This document shows positions 44,826-52,859 of a stretch of 64,000 bases of DNA, in pieces. Below the pieces are notes generated by a model that was not told the origin of the DNA, ran no database searches, and saw only the letters and a list, made by a program, of their open reading frames with translations. Source of the DNA: CAVZCC01 sp963773765 (lineage in GTDB: Bacteria > Actinomycetota > Acidimicrobiia > Acidimicrobiales > Microtrichaceae); contig CAVZCC010000001.1 of NCBI GenBank assembly GCA_963773765.1, positions 1,364,001-1,428,000 of the forward strand. The letters are read 5' to 3'. Positions within the stretch are counted from its first letter, which is position 1. Each line of letters opens with the position of its first letter. The translations under genes and the position numbers were made by a program.

Positions 44826-46039
44826 TCAGGTGACGACGCCGGAGCGGACCAGGGCGGCCACCTCGCCCGGACCGACACCCCACTCCCCCAGCACCTCCAC
44901 CGGGTCGCAGTGCTCCCACGCGGCCTCGGGAGGAGCAGCCGGCGTGCGGTCGAAGCGGGGCGCCGGTGCCGGATGCGCCACGCCGTCGATGTCCACGAAC
45001 GATCCCCGCGCCACCGCGTGCGGGTGGTGGGGCGCCTCACCCATGTCCAGCACGGGCGCAACGCAGGCGTCACGGTCGGCGAAGAGCTCGGCCCAGTCGT
45101 CCCGGGACCGGGTGGCGATGACCGCCGCCAGGCGGGCCCGCAGCTCCGGCCACCGGGCCTGGTCGTGCTGGCCCGGCAGGTCCGCGTCGTCGGCCAGCCC
45201 CAGGCCGTCCAGGAGCTGGGCGTAGAAGGGCGCCTCGATGGCCGCGACCGCCAGCCACCCCCCGTCCGGCGCACGGGTAGCAGTCGTAGAAGGGGGCACC
45301 GGAGTCCAACAGGTTGGTGCCACGATCCGCCGACCAGAACCCCGACGCCCACGCGCCGAACAGCGGAGCCATCAGCACGGCGGCACCGTCCACCATGGCC
45401 GCGTCCACCACCTGTCCCTGGCCGGAGACGGACCGTTCCACCAGCGCCGCCAGCACGCCCACGACCAGCAACATCCCGCCACCGCCGAAGTCGGCCACCA
45501 GGTTCAGGGGCGGGGTCGGGCGGTTGACCGGCCCGGCCGATGTGGGCCAGCACGCCGGAGACGGCCAGGTAGGTCAGGTCGTGGCCGGCGCGCTGCGCCA
45601 GCGGACCCTCCTGACCCCATCCGGTCATCCGTCCGTACACCAGGCCGGGATGGTCGGCCCGCAGCACGTCGGGCCCCAGGCCGAACCGCTCCGCCACACC
45701 GGGCCGGAAGCCCTCGAGCAGCACGTCGGCCCCGCCCGCCAGGCGGCGGGCCAGCGCCGCGCCGTCCGGTGAGCGCAGGTCCAGGCCCACGCCCCGCCGG
45801 TTGCGGTTGAGCAGGTCGTAGGGGTTCCGGTTCCCCGTGTCGGGGCGCGTGGCGTCGGGCACGATGGGAGCGGGGTCGGGGCGCGACAGGCGGAGCACGT
45901 CGGCGCCCAGGTCCGCCAGCACCATGGCCGCGAACGGTGCCGGGCCCAGCCCGGCCAGTTCGACCACCCGGATGCCGTTCAGGGGCCCGGACCGAGCGGC
46001 ACCGCGGCCGATCGGACCGTCGGGGGAACCGGAGGTCAC
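44826..46039 (-). pseudogene. CaiB/BaiF CoA-transferase (alpha-methylacyl-CoA racemase-like), interrupted by two 1-bp insertions
   Basis: Read across two indels this is about 403 residues. It has LNGIRVVELAGLGPAPFAAMVLADLGADVLRL, NRNRRGVGLDLRSPDG, LLEGFRPGVAERFGLG, RMTGWGQEGPLAQRAGHDLTYLAVSG and a middle segment LNLVADFGGGGMLLVVGVLAAL. The C-terminal PFYAQLLDGLGL and DRDACVAPVLDMGEAPHHPH follow alpha-methylacyl-CoA racemase. Extra bases lie at 45517 and 45266-45267. Their removal gives QPPTPPLNLVADFG and YPCADGGWLAVAA. The GTG start overlaps the stop of the glucokinase gene (GTGA). Confidence 0.85.
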
Positions 46040-46827
46040 GACGGTGCCGCGGGAGCGACGACCGCCCCGTCCCGTTCGGCGGCCAGCATGGCGGCGCCCA
46101 CCACGCCGGCCGCGTTGCCCAGGCCCGCCACCACCACGGGCACGTCGACCTCCAGCTTCGGCATGAAGGAATCGGCCCGTCGGCTGACCCCGCCACCCAG
46201 GACGACCAGGTCGGGAGCCACGAGCAGGCTGTAGTGGCGGAGCAACTCGGACAGGCGATGGGTCCAGTCCGTCCACGACAGCCCCTGCGCCTTGCGCACC
46301 GATGCCGCCGTGTACTTCTCCGCAGCGGCACCGTGGAACTCGGCGTGGCCGAGCTCGGTGTTGGGCACCAGCACGCCGTCACGGAACAGGGCGCTGCCGA
46401 TGCCGGTGCCCAGCGTCAGGACCAGGACGGTGCCGGGCACGTCGCGGGCGGCACCGAAGCGCACCTCGGCCAGTCCCGCGGCATCGGCGTCGTTGAGGAC
46501 GGCGACCGGCCGTGACAGCAGGCCGCCCAGGCGGTCCGCGGTGTGGTCGCCGATCCAGCCCGGGTCGATGTTGGCCGCGGTCAGCACGACCCCGTTGCGC
46601 ACCACGGAGGGGACGGTGCACCCCACCGGAGACGACACGTCCACCTCCGTGGCCAACTGCGCCACCAGGCCGGCCACCACCAGGCCGACGGCGTCCGGGG
46701 TGGCGGGCTGGGGCGTCTCCTGACGGATCCGTTCGGTCAGGAGACGGCCCGTGGACGTGTCCACGACCGCGGCCTTGACCCCGGACCCGCCGATGTCGAC
46801 GCCGATGACTGCTGCTGTTCGGTGCAC
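46036..46827 (-). CDS. ppgK: Polyphosphate glucokinase (ROK family)
   Basis: This 263-residue ROK kinase phosphorylates glucose with polyphosphate or ATP. The phosphate loop DIGGSGVKAA is at residues 11-20. VLNDADAAGLAEVRFGAA carries the catalytic Asp, and VLTLGTGIGSALF follows. ELGHAEFHG and APDLVVLGGGVSR are typical of actinobacterial PpgK. The CoA-transferase starts within its stop (GTGA). Confidence 0.92.
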   Translation of the reverse strand: MHRTAAVIGVDIGGSGVKAAVVDTSTGRLLTERIRQETPQPATPDAVGLVVAGLVAQLATEVDVSSPVGCTVPSVVRNGVVLTAANIDPGWIGDHTADRLGGLLSRPVAVLNDADAAGLAEVRFGAARDVPGTVLVLTLGTGIGSALFRDGVLVPNTELGHAEFHGAAAEKYTAASVRKAQGLSWTDWTHRLSELLRHYSLLVAPDLVVLGGGVSRRADSFMPKLEVDVPVVVAGLGNAAGVVGAAMLAAERDGAVVAPAAPS

Positions 46828-46855
46828 CGGTCGAGTCTGCCCGACCGATGACGGG

Positions 46856-49726
46856 TCAGGAGACGTCGTCCACGCTCCAGCGGAGCGTGAACGGCTTCAC
46901 CAGGTTGGGGAACTGCCCGAAGTAGAACCAGCTGGACGTCCCACCCACGGCGTTGGTGCCGGGGGCAGGCGAGACGGTCCCGAACACCGGCGCCGACAGG
47001 GACACCGAAGCGTTGGGATCGTACACGCTGACCTGGCCGGTCCAGAGCTGGAACACCCAGAACCGCTGGACCCCCACGGTGAACCGTGAGGTCCCACCGC
47101 TGGTGCCCGGCAGGTTGACGGTGCCGGCGGCCGAGACGAGACCGATCTGGTCGCGGACGACCCGGACCCCGGTGCCGGAGGCGTTGTCGCCGCTGTTGGT
47201 GTAGCTCACCGATCCGCTGATCTGGACCGATGCCCGGTCGGCGTTGCCCCCGGGGGGCGCCTGGTAGGTGAACTTGTCACCCGCACTCACCACACTCTGA
47301 CCACCCGGCGTCGTGACCCGCACATCCACCGTGCCCGCAGCACCCGGAGGCGACACCGCCGTCACCGTCGACGCATTCACCACCGTCACACCCGTGGCCG
47401 CAACACCGCCGAACGACACCGCCGACGCACCCGTCAAGTTCGAACCGGTGATCGTCACCGTCGTCCCACCCGCCGTCGGACCCGACGACGGACTCACACC
47501 CGACACCACCGGCGTCGGAACCGGCGGCGCCTGGTAGGTGAACTTGTCACCCGCACTCACCACACTCTGACCACCCGGCGTCGTGACCCGCACATCCACC
47601 GTGCCCGCAGCACCCGGAGGCGACACCGCCGTCACCGTCGACGCATTCACCACCGTCACACCCGTGGCCGCAACACCGCCGAACGACACCGCCGACGCAC
47701 CCGTCAAGTTCGAACCGGTGATCGTCACCGTCGTCCCACCCGCCGTCGGACCCGACGACGGACTCACACCCGACACCACCGGCGTCGGAACCGGCGGCGC
47801 CTGGTAGGTGAACTTGTCACCCGCACTCACCACACTCTGACCACCCGGCGTCGTGACCCGCACATCCACCGTGCCCGCAGCACCCGGAGGCGACACCGCC
47901 GTCACCGTCGACGCATTCACCACCGTCACACCCGTGGCCGCAACACCGCCGAACGACACCGCCGACGCACCCGTCAAGTTCGAACCGGTGATCGTCACCG
48001 TCGTCCCACCCGCCGTCGGACCCGACGACGGACTCACACCCGACACCACCGGCGTCGGAACCGGCGGCGCCTGGTAGGTGAACTTGTCACCCGCACTCAC
48101 CACACTCTGACCACCCGGCGTCGTGACCCGCACATCCACCGTGCCCGCAGCACCCGGAGGCGACACCGCCGTCACCGTCGACGCATTCACCACCGTCACA
48201 CCCGTGGCCGCAACACCGCCGAACGACACCGCCGACGCACCCGTCAAGTTCGAACCGGTGATCGTCACCGTCGTCCCACCCGCCGTCGGACCCGACGACG
48301 GACTCACACCCGACACCACCGGCGTCGGAACCGGCGGCGCCTGGTAGGTGAACTTGTCACCCGCACTCACCACACTCTGACCACCCGGCGTCGTGACCCG
48401 CACATCCACCGTGCCCGCAGCACCCGGAGGCGACACCGCCGTCACCGTCGACGCATTCACCACCGTCACACCCGTGGCCGCAACACCGCCGAACGACACC
48501 GCCGACGCACCCGTCAAGTTCGAACCGGTGATCGTCACCGTCGTCCCACCCGCCGTCGGACCCGACGACGGACTCACACCCGACACCACCGGCGCACTTG
48601 CCCCGCCCGGTGTGACCGCGACGTTCTTGGTCACCACCGAACTGTCCCCGTCACCGTCGGTGACGGTCAGGGTGACGGTCTGGGTGCCCACGGTGGAGAA
48701 GGTCTTGGTGGCCGTCACGCCGGTGGAAGTGGTTCCGTCCGGGAACTGCCAGAGGTAGCTGGCCGGGGCCTTGGCCACGGTGGAGGTGGCAGCGCTGAAG
48801 TCCACCGTGAAGGGGGCCGGGCCACTGAGCAGGGCAGGGGTGGTGGTGATCTTGGCCGCCACGCCCTTGCCCAGCACCGGGCTGGCCTGGCCGTCGAGAA
48901 TGGCGTTGTTGGAGCCGGCCGGCGACGGGATCAGGATCTGCTGGTTGATGATGTCGTTGACGTTGACCAGGCCGATGGGGCAGCCGCTGGCACCCGGGAC
49001 GGCGAAGGTGTTGTCCACCAGCCGCGCCGTGCCGGAGGTGGAGCTGTACTTGGTGCCGAACAGGCCACCGGAGTTGGCGGTGGTCAGGTTGAGCGTGAGC
49101 GGCGCGGTAGCGGTGCCGATGGAGCAGTTGTAGCCCAGGCCGACGTCGAAGGCGGAGCCCTCGAGCTGGACCTTGACCTTCACCTGCAGCGCGGCGTCAC
49201 CGGTGAGCGGGTTGAGCGATCCGGTGGCGGTGGCCGTGGGGAGCACACTGGCCTTGATGACGTAGATGACCTGGTAGGGCACCCAGAAGTTTGGCGTGCC
49301 GGGGTCCTTGATGCCGATGTAGGCCGGCGGGAAGACGATGCCGCTGGGGGGCACCGACAAGTTGCCCGACGCGTCGATGGTGCCGTTGATGGACACGTTG
49401 ACCTTGGGCTGGAAGTACTGCGCCAGCTCGCTGTCGTCCGCGGCCGCGGTGGGGGTGGTGCCCACGGGCGGGAAGAGCGCCGAGCAGAACGGATCGGCCA
49501 GGTCGCTGAGCCCGTCGGCGTCGTTGTCGAAGCCGTCGGAGCACTCGGGAAGCGCCCGGGGCGTGAGGTCGAACGCCGTGTTCCGGATGGAGATCGTCCC
49601 CCCCAGCGGAAGGAGGTTGAACGGACCCGGGTTCAGCACCTTCTGGGCCTCTGCGCCCGGCAGCACGATGGCCGCCACGGCAACAACAGACAGGATGGCG
49701 GCAAGCAGCCGACCCGATCGCCTCAT
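46856..49726 (-). CDS. Secreted protein with a PKD domain and five near-identical IPT/TIG domains
   Basis: This 956-residue exported protein has a signal peptide (LLAAILSVVAVAAIVLPGAEA), then a beta-rich N-terminal region with one Cys-containing calcium-type loop (ECSDGFDNDADGLSDLADPFC). A PKD domain is near residues 300-375 (ASYLWQFPDGTTSTGVTATKTFSTVG). Five IPT/TIG domains of 90 residues follow (PVVSGVSPSSGPTAGGTTVT). A C-terminal region ends in an Ig-like strand set (FWVFQLWTGQVSVYDP). Such proteins act in adhesion or surface interaction. No LPXTG or membrane anchor is visible, so it may be released or bound non-covalently. GGGGAGGG precedes the ATG. Confidence 0.9.
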   Translation of the reverse strand: MRRSGRLLAAILSVVAVAAIVLPGAEAQKVLNPGPFNLLPLGGTISIRNTAFDLTPRALPECSDGFDNDADGLSDLADPFCSALFPPVGTTPTAAADDSELAQYFQPKVNVSINGTIDASGNLSVPPSGIVFPPAYIGIKDPGTPNFWVPYQVIYVIKASVLPTATATGSLNPLTGDAALQVKVKVQLEGSAFDVGLGYNCSIGTATAPLTLNLTTANSGGLFGTKYSSTSGTARLVDNTFAVPGASGCPIGLVNVNDIINQQILIPSPAGSNNAILDGQASPVLGKGVAAKITTTPALLSGPAPFTVDFSAATSTVAKAPASYLWQFPDGTTSTGVTATKTFSTVGTQTVTLTVTDGDGDSSVVTKNVAVTPGGASAPVVSGVSPSSGPTAGGTTVTITGSNLTGASAVSFGGVAATGVTVVNASTVTAVSPPGAAGTVDVRVTTPGGQSVVSAGDKFTYQAPPVPTPVVSGVSPSSGPTAGGTTVTITGSNLTGASAVSFGGVAATGVTVVNASTVTAVSPPGAAGTVDVRVTTPGGQSVVSAGDKFTYQAPPVPTPVVSGVSPSSGPTAGGTTVTITGSNLTGASAVSFGGVAATGVTVVNASTVTAVSPPGAAGTVDVRVTTPGGQSVVSAGDKFTYQAPPVPTPVVSGVSPSSGPTAGGTTVTITGSNLTGASAVSFGGVAATGVTVVNASTVTAVSPPGAAGTVDVRVTTPGGQSVVSAGDKFTYQAPPVPTPVVSGVSPSSGPTAGGTTVTITGSNLTGASAVSFGGVAATGVTVVNASTVTAVSPPGAAGTVDVRVTTPGGQSVVSAGDKFTYQAPPGGNADRASVQISGSVSYTNSGDNASGTGVRVVRDQIGLVSAAGTVNLPGTSGGTSRFTVGVQRFWVFQLWTGQVSVYDPNASVSLSAPVFGTVSPAPGTNAVGGTSSWFYFGQFPNLVKPFTLRWSVDDVS
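47256..48594. repeat. Five 270-bp tandem repeats encoding the IPT/TIG domains
   Basis: Copies begin at about 47256, 47526, 47796, 48066 and 48336. They appear identical base for base apart from the outermost edges. Each encodes one 90-residue IPT/TIG domain in frame. Their identity, including synonymous positions, implies very recent expansion or gene conversion. Confidence 0.95.
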
Positions 49727-49780
49727 GTGACCCTCCCCGGGGTCCGCTCACACAGCACAGCAAGCGGTCAAGAACGACCC

Positions 49781-49810
49781 ATTCTCACCCCCGGGGCGCC
49801 GGACCGTCAA
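49781..49810 (-). promoter_or_regulatory. Sigma-70-like promoter for the IPT/TIG protein gene
   Basis: On the minus strand TTGACG (49805-49810) and GAGAAT (49781-49786) are 18 bp apart. The start codon is about 55 nt downstream, with a ribosome site in between. A second TTGACC lies at 49766-49771 without a good -10. Confidence 0.55.
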
Positions 49811-49845
49811 GAACCTCGAAGATGGTTCAACCTCGTGCGGCCCGG

Positions 49846-49851
49846 TACCGT
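49846..49851 (+). promoter_or_regulatory. Putative -10 element for a leaderless methyltransferase transcript
   Basis: TACCGT ends 7 nt before the ATG at 49859, with no ribosome site. Confidence 0.45.
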
Positions 49852-49858
49852 CGCCTCC

Positions 49859-50512
49859 ATGGCCACTCCCGCCGACCCGCACGCATCCCGGCCCGACCAC
49901 ATGGGGCCCGATGACTGGGATCGCCGCTATGCGGGCGACGATCTGGTCTGGGACGCCCCACCCAACCGCACGGTGGCCGAGGAGTGCTCGGGCCTGCCCG
50001 CCGGCACGGCGCTGGACCTTGCCTGCGGCGAGGGCCGCAACGCCGTGTGGCTGGCCGGCCGGGGCTGGGATGTGACCGCGGTCGACTTCTCGCCGGTGGC
50101 CCTGGACAAGGGCCGGCGCCTGGCCGCAGGCAACGGCATCGAGGTGCACTGGCTGGAGGAGGACCTGGCCCGCTGGACACCACCGGCCGGCGGGTTCGAC
50201 CTGGTCCTCTGGTGCTACCTGCAGGTGCCGGAACCGGACCGGACGGCGATGGTGGGCCGCGCCTGGTCGGCGGTCGCCCCCGGGGGCACGTTCCTGCTCG
50301 TGGCGCACGACGCGGACAACCTGGAGCGGGGCTGGGGCGGGCCCCGCTCCCCCGCCGTGCTCACCACCGTCGACGGTGTGGTCGCCGCGCTGGGTCCCGG
50401 CGCCGACGTCGAGCGGGCCGAGGTGGTCCGGCGCCCCGTGGCCACACCCGAGGGGGACCGGGTGGCGTTGGACACCCTGGTCCGGGCCCGCCGATCCGAC
50501 GCAGCGGTGTAG
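49859..50512 (+). CDS. Class I SAM-dependent methyltransferase
   Basis: This 217-residue enzyme of the UbiE/TehB-like type has motif I ALDLACGEGRNAVWLA and motif II WDVTAVDFSPVALDKG. The acidic loop is WLEEDLARWTPPAGGFDLVLWCYLQVP, and the post-motif is LLVAHDADN. TehB-like proteins methylate tellurite or thiopurines. The fold and length fit, but the substrate is uncertain. Confidence 0.88.
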   Translation: MATPADPHASRPDHMGPDDWDRRYAGDDLVWDAPPNRTVAEECSGLPAGTALDLACGEGRNAVWLAGRGWDVTAVDFSPVALDKGRRLAAGNGIEVHWLEEDLARWTPPAGGFDLVLWCYLQVPEPDRTAMVGRAWSAVAPGGTFLLVAHDADNLERGWGGPRSPAVLTTVDGVVAALGPGADVERAEVVRRPVATPEGDRVALDTLVRARRSDAAV

Positions 50513-50696
50513 CCGGCGACGGCCCGGTGCGCCGGTCCGCGCTCAACTTCCGGGCCACGTCATGCCGATGCACCCCCCACGGCCAGGAGACGGCCGGGCG
50601 GGAACCAGGGGGCGGACGCCCCGGGACGGGGCACCACGCGCCGGACCGGGGCGCCCGCGTCCCGCTGGCGGTCGCCCACAGCCGTGGCACGCTGGG

Positions 50697-50765
50697 GTGA
50701 TGGAACCGCAGGTGACGGCGTGACCGAACCGCAGGTGACCCTGTGACCGAACCGCAGGTGACCCT
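50697..50765 (+). repeat. Three 23-bp tandem repeats forming a chain of micro-ORFs upstream of the oxygenase
   Basis: GTG codons at 50697, 50720, 50743 and 50766 mark a perfect 23-bp period. The first three each open an eight-codon ORF (MMEPQVTA or MTEPQVTL) whose TGA overlaps the next GTG as GTGA. The fourth copy is the start of the oxygenase gene itself, which begins MTEPPVIS. The start region has therefore been duplicated three times. Confidence 0.85.
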
Positions 50766-51872
50766 GTGACCGAACCGCCGGTGATCAGCATCGGCGCCCT
50801 GGTGGACCCCACCGCGGCACCGGGGGCGCGGGACCGGGTCGGCGCCGAGATCGTCGAGGCGTGCGAACGCTTCGGGGTGTTCCAGGTGGTCGACCACGGC
50901 GTCCCGCCCGACCTCCGCGCGGACCTGCGGGCCGCGGCGGTGGAGTTCTTCGCGCTTGCCGACCCGGAGAAGGCCGCCATCGGGATGGCCCACGGCGGGC
51001 CCGCCTGGCGCGGCTGGTTCGGGGTGGGGGGAGAACTGACCTCCGGCGTGCCCGACGGCAAGGAGGGTGTGTACTTCGGCACGGAGTTGGGCCCGGACGA
51101 TCCCCGCGTCCGGGCCGGGACCCCGTTGCACGGGCCCAACCTGTTCCCGGTCCGTCCACCGGACCTACGTCGGCTGGTGCTGCGCTGGATGGACGAGGTG
51201 ACCGAGGTCGGACGACGCGTGCTGGACGGGATGGCCCGGGGGCTCGGCCTGGCCCCCGACTGGTTCGACCGGTGGTGCGCGGAACCGACGGTGCTGTTCC
51301 GGATGTTCCACTATCCGCCCGCACCCGACGGCACCGCGGGGTCGTGGGGCGTGGCCGAGCACACCGACTACGGACTGCTCACCCTGCTGGCCCAGGACCT
51401 GGCCGGCGGACTCGAGGGCCGGGTTCCCACGATCACCAGTGGGTCGGCCGCCGGTGGGACCGGTGCCGATGGGCCCGGTGCCGGGTCCGAATGGGTGTCG
51501 ATCCCCCCGGTGGACGACGCGTTCGTGTGCAACCTGGGGGACATGCTCGAGCGGATGACCGGCGGGCGGTTCCGGTCCACGCCGCACCGCGTCCGGTCGC
51601 CGGAGACGGACCGCTACTCCTTCCCGCTCTTCCTGGACCCGGGCTGGGACGTGGTGGTCCGTCCCCTTCCCGGCCACGAGCCCGACCCCGACCGGGACCG
51701 GAACGCAGCCGACCGATGGGACGGCGCCAGCGTGTTCGACCGGTCGGGGACCTACGGGGAGTACCTCACCGAGAAGGTCGGCAGGGTGTTCCCCGACCTG
51801 TTCCGGGCCGTCCTCCCCGCTCAGGTGACCGGCACCCCCCGGCGGTCCACGCCGCACAGCCGGCGCCACTGA
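50766..51872 (+). CDS. Isopenicillin-N-synthase-like Fe(II)/2-oxoglutarate oxygenase
   Basis: This 368-residue enzyme has the DIOX-N region (ARDRVGAEIVEACERFGVFQVVDHGVP). The catalytic facial triad is His 199, Asp 201 (AEHTDYGLLTLL) and His 274 (STPHRVRSPETDRYSF). Arg 283 and Ser 285 form the R-x-S that binds 2-oxoglutarate or substrate carboxylate. A Gly/Ser-rich insertion (TSGSAAGGTGADGPGAGS) interrupts the barrel. It oxidises an unknown small molecule; beta-lactam formation is not implied. Its 3' end overlaps the convergent AurF-like gene by 52 bp. Confidence 0.9.
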   Translation: MTEPPVISIGALVDPTAAPGARDRVGAEIVEACERFGVFQVVDHGVPPDLRADLRAAAVEFFALADPEKAAIGMAHGGPAWRGWFGVGGELTSGVPDGKEGVYFGTELGPDDPRVRAGTPLHGPNLFPVRPPDLRRLVLRWMDEVTEVGRRVLDGMARGLGLAPDWFDRWCAEPTVLFRMFHYPPAPDGTAGSWGVAEHTDYGLLTLLAQDLAGGLEGRVPTITSGSAAGGTGADGPGAGSEWVSIPPVDDAFVCNLGDMLERMTGGRFRSTPHRVRSPETDRYSFPLFLDPGWDVVVRPLPGHEPDPDRDRNAADRWDGASVFDRSGTYGEYLTEKVGRVFPDLFRAVLPAQVTGTPRRSTPHSRRH

Positions 51873-52750
51873 CCGGGCACCGACCCCGCCCGCACCACGC
51901 CGGCGTCGAGCAGGGACCGCAGGACCGGCCGGGTGGCGCGGTGCCGTAGGGCGATCCGGGCCGGGTCCGACCGCACGGCCCGCCACGTGTCCCAGCCCGG
52001 CAGGCCCACCGTCTCGTACACCCCGGGATGGACCAGCAGGTCGAACATGCCGCCGATCACCAACGGGGCCAGGTGGCGGACCCCCCAGCGGTCGGCCGCT
52101 CCCGCGTCGTCCCAGGCCTCGCCGACCCGGATGCGGGCGAAGGCCAGGTGCCGCGCCTCCTCGGATCGGTGGTACCGGTTGACCGCGGCCACGTGGGGGT
52201 CGGTGTCGGCGTGTTCGGCCGCCAGCTTCTGGAGGAGGTCCGGGATCTCCTCCCCACCCAGGATCAGCGTGTAGAGGGTGGCGGGGTGCCGGATGATGAA
52301 ATCGTCCACGAGGTGGGACAGGCGGGCGAGGAGCGGCCGGGCCAGGGGGTTGACCGCCGTGGGGCCGATCTGGTCCACCAGTTCCAGGAACACCCGGGAG
52401 TGACGGCTCTCCTCGCCGATCTCGTGGAGCGCATACGTGGTCCGGGGGTCGGCCTTGTCGCGGCGGTAGGCGACCTCCAGGCCGAGCCCGGCCATGAGGA
52501 TGGCCTCGAACTCCACCCCGGCGACCAGGATGGAGGCCACCTCCTCCCGGGACAGGGTGGCGCGCTGGTCCGGGGTCAGGTCCAGGCGCAGGCCGGCCAC
52601 GCTGAGCAACTCGTCGGGGATGAGCTGGCCGTCGCCCACCCGTCCGGCCAGTTCGGGGGCGGTGTGCGGGTCCACGGCCCGGGCCACCGAGGCCCGGTTG
52701 AGCCGGTCGAGCCGCTGGTGGGTACCGGCCTGGTCGGTTGCGATCGACAT
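51821..52750 (-). CDS. AurF-like diiron oxygenase
   Basis: This 309-residue helical diiron protein has ligand motifs GVEFEAILMAG, ALHEIGEESRHSRVFLEL and YHRSEEARHLAFARI, as in p-aminobenzoate N-oxygenase AurF and its actinobacterial relatives. It would use O2 to oxidise an amine or C-H bond. GGAGG before the ATG supports start 52750. Its promoter faces a TetR gene across two operator palindromes, and TAATCT at 52795-52800 is a possible -10 element lying inside the first operator, so it is very likely repressed by that TetR. Confidence 0.88.
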   Translation of the reverse strand: MSIATDQAGTHQRLDRLNRASVARAVDPHTAPELAGRVGDGQLIPDELLSVAGLRLDLTPDQRATLSREEVASILVAGVEFEAILMAGLGLEVAYRRDKADPRTTYALHEIGEESRHSRVFLELVDQIGPTAVNPLARPLLARLSHLVDDFIIRHPATLYTLILGGEEIPDLLQKLAAEHADTDPHVAAVNRYHRSEEARHLAFARIRVGEAWDDAGAADRWGVRHLAPLVIGGMFDLLVHPGVYETVGLPGWDTWRAVRSDPARIALRHRATRPVLRSLLDAGVVRAGSVPGQWRRLCGVDRRGVPVT

Positions 52751-52797
52751 CCCGTCCTCCGTCGTGGTCCGGAGCGGCCGTTCGGGACCGCTGGAGA

Positions 52798-52824
52798 TTA
52801 CCCGAGGTAACTTACCCAAGGTAA
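52798..52824. promoter_or_regulatory. Double TetR operator between the AurF-like and tetR genes
   Basis: Two palindromes with the same arms, TTACC-CGA-GGTAA at 52798-52810 and TTACC-CAA-GGTAA at 52812-52824, lie 14 bp apart centre to centre. The second extends to a 15-bp palindrome. They overlap the predicted -10/-35 regions of both divergent promoters, the geometry expected for repression of the oxygenase and autoregulation. Confidence 0.75.
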
Positions 52825-52845
52825 GTGAACCTGTCGAGAGCCGGG

Positions 52846-52851
52846 TAGCCT
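52846..52851 (+). promoter_or_regulatory. Putative -10 element for the tetR gene
   Basis: TAGCCT ends 8 nt before the ATG at 52860. The expected -35 position overlaps the second operator. Confidence 0.35.
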
Positions 52852-52859
52852 TGGCCCCC

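Noticed and set aside
47256..48594. CRISPR-like or satellite array
   Set aside because: The 270-bp units are contiguous with no spacers and encode in-frame IPT/TIG domains.
35800..51872. Beta-lactam biosynthesis cluster (penicillin acylase, OAT2-like ArgJ, IPNS-like oxygenase)
   Set aside because: The genes are spread over 16 kb with unrelated genes between. The oxygenase has only general DIOX features, and no beta-lactam synthetase, ACV synthetase or clavaminate synthase is present.
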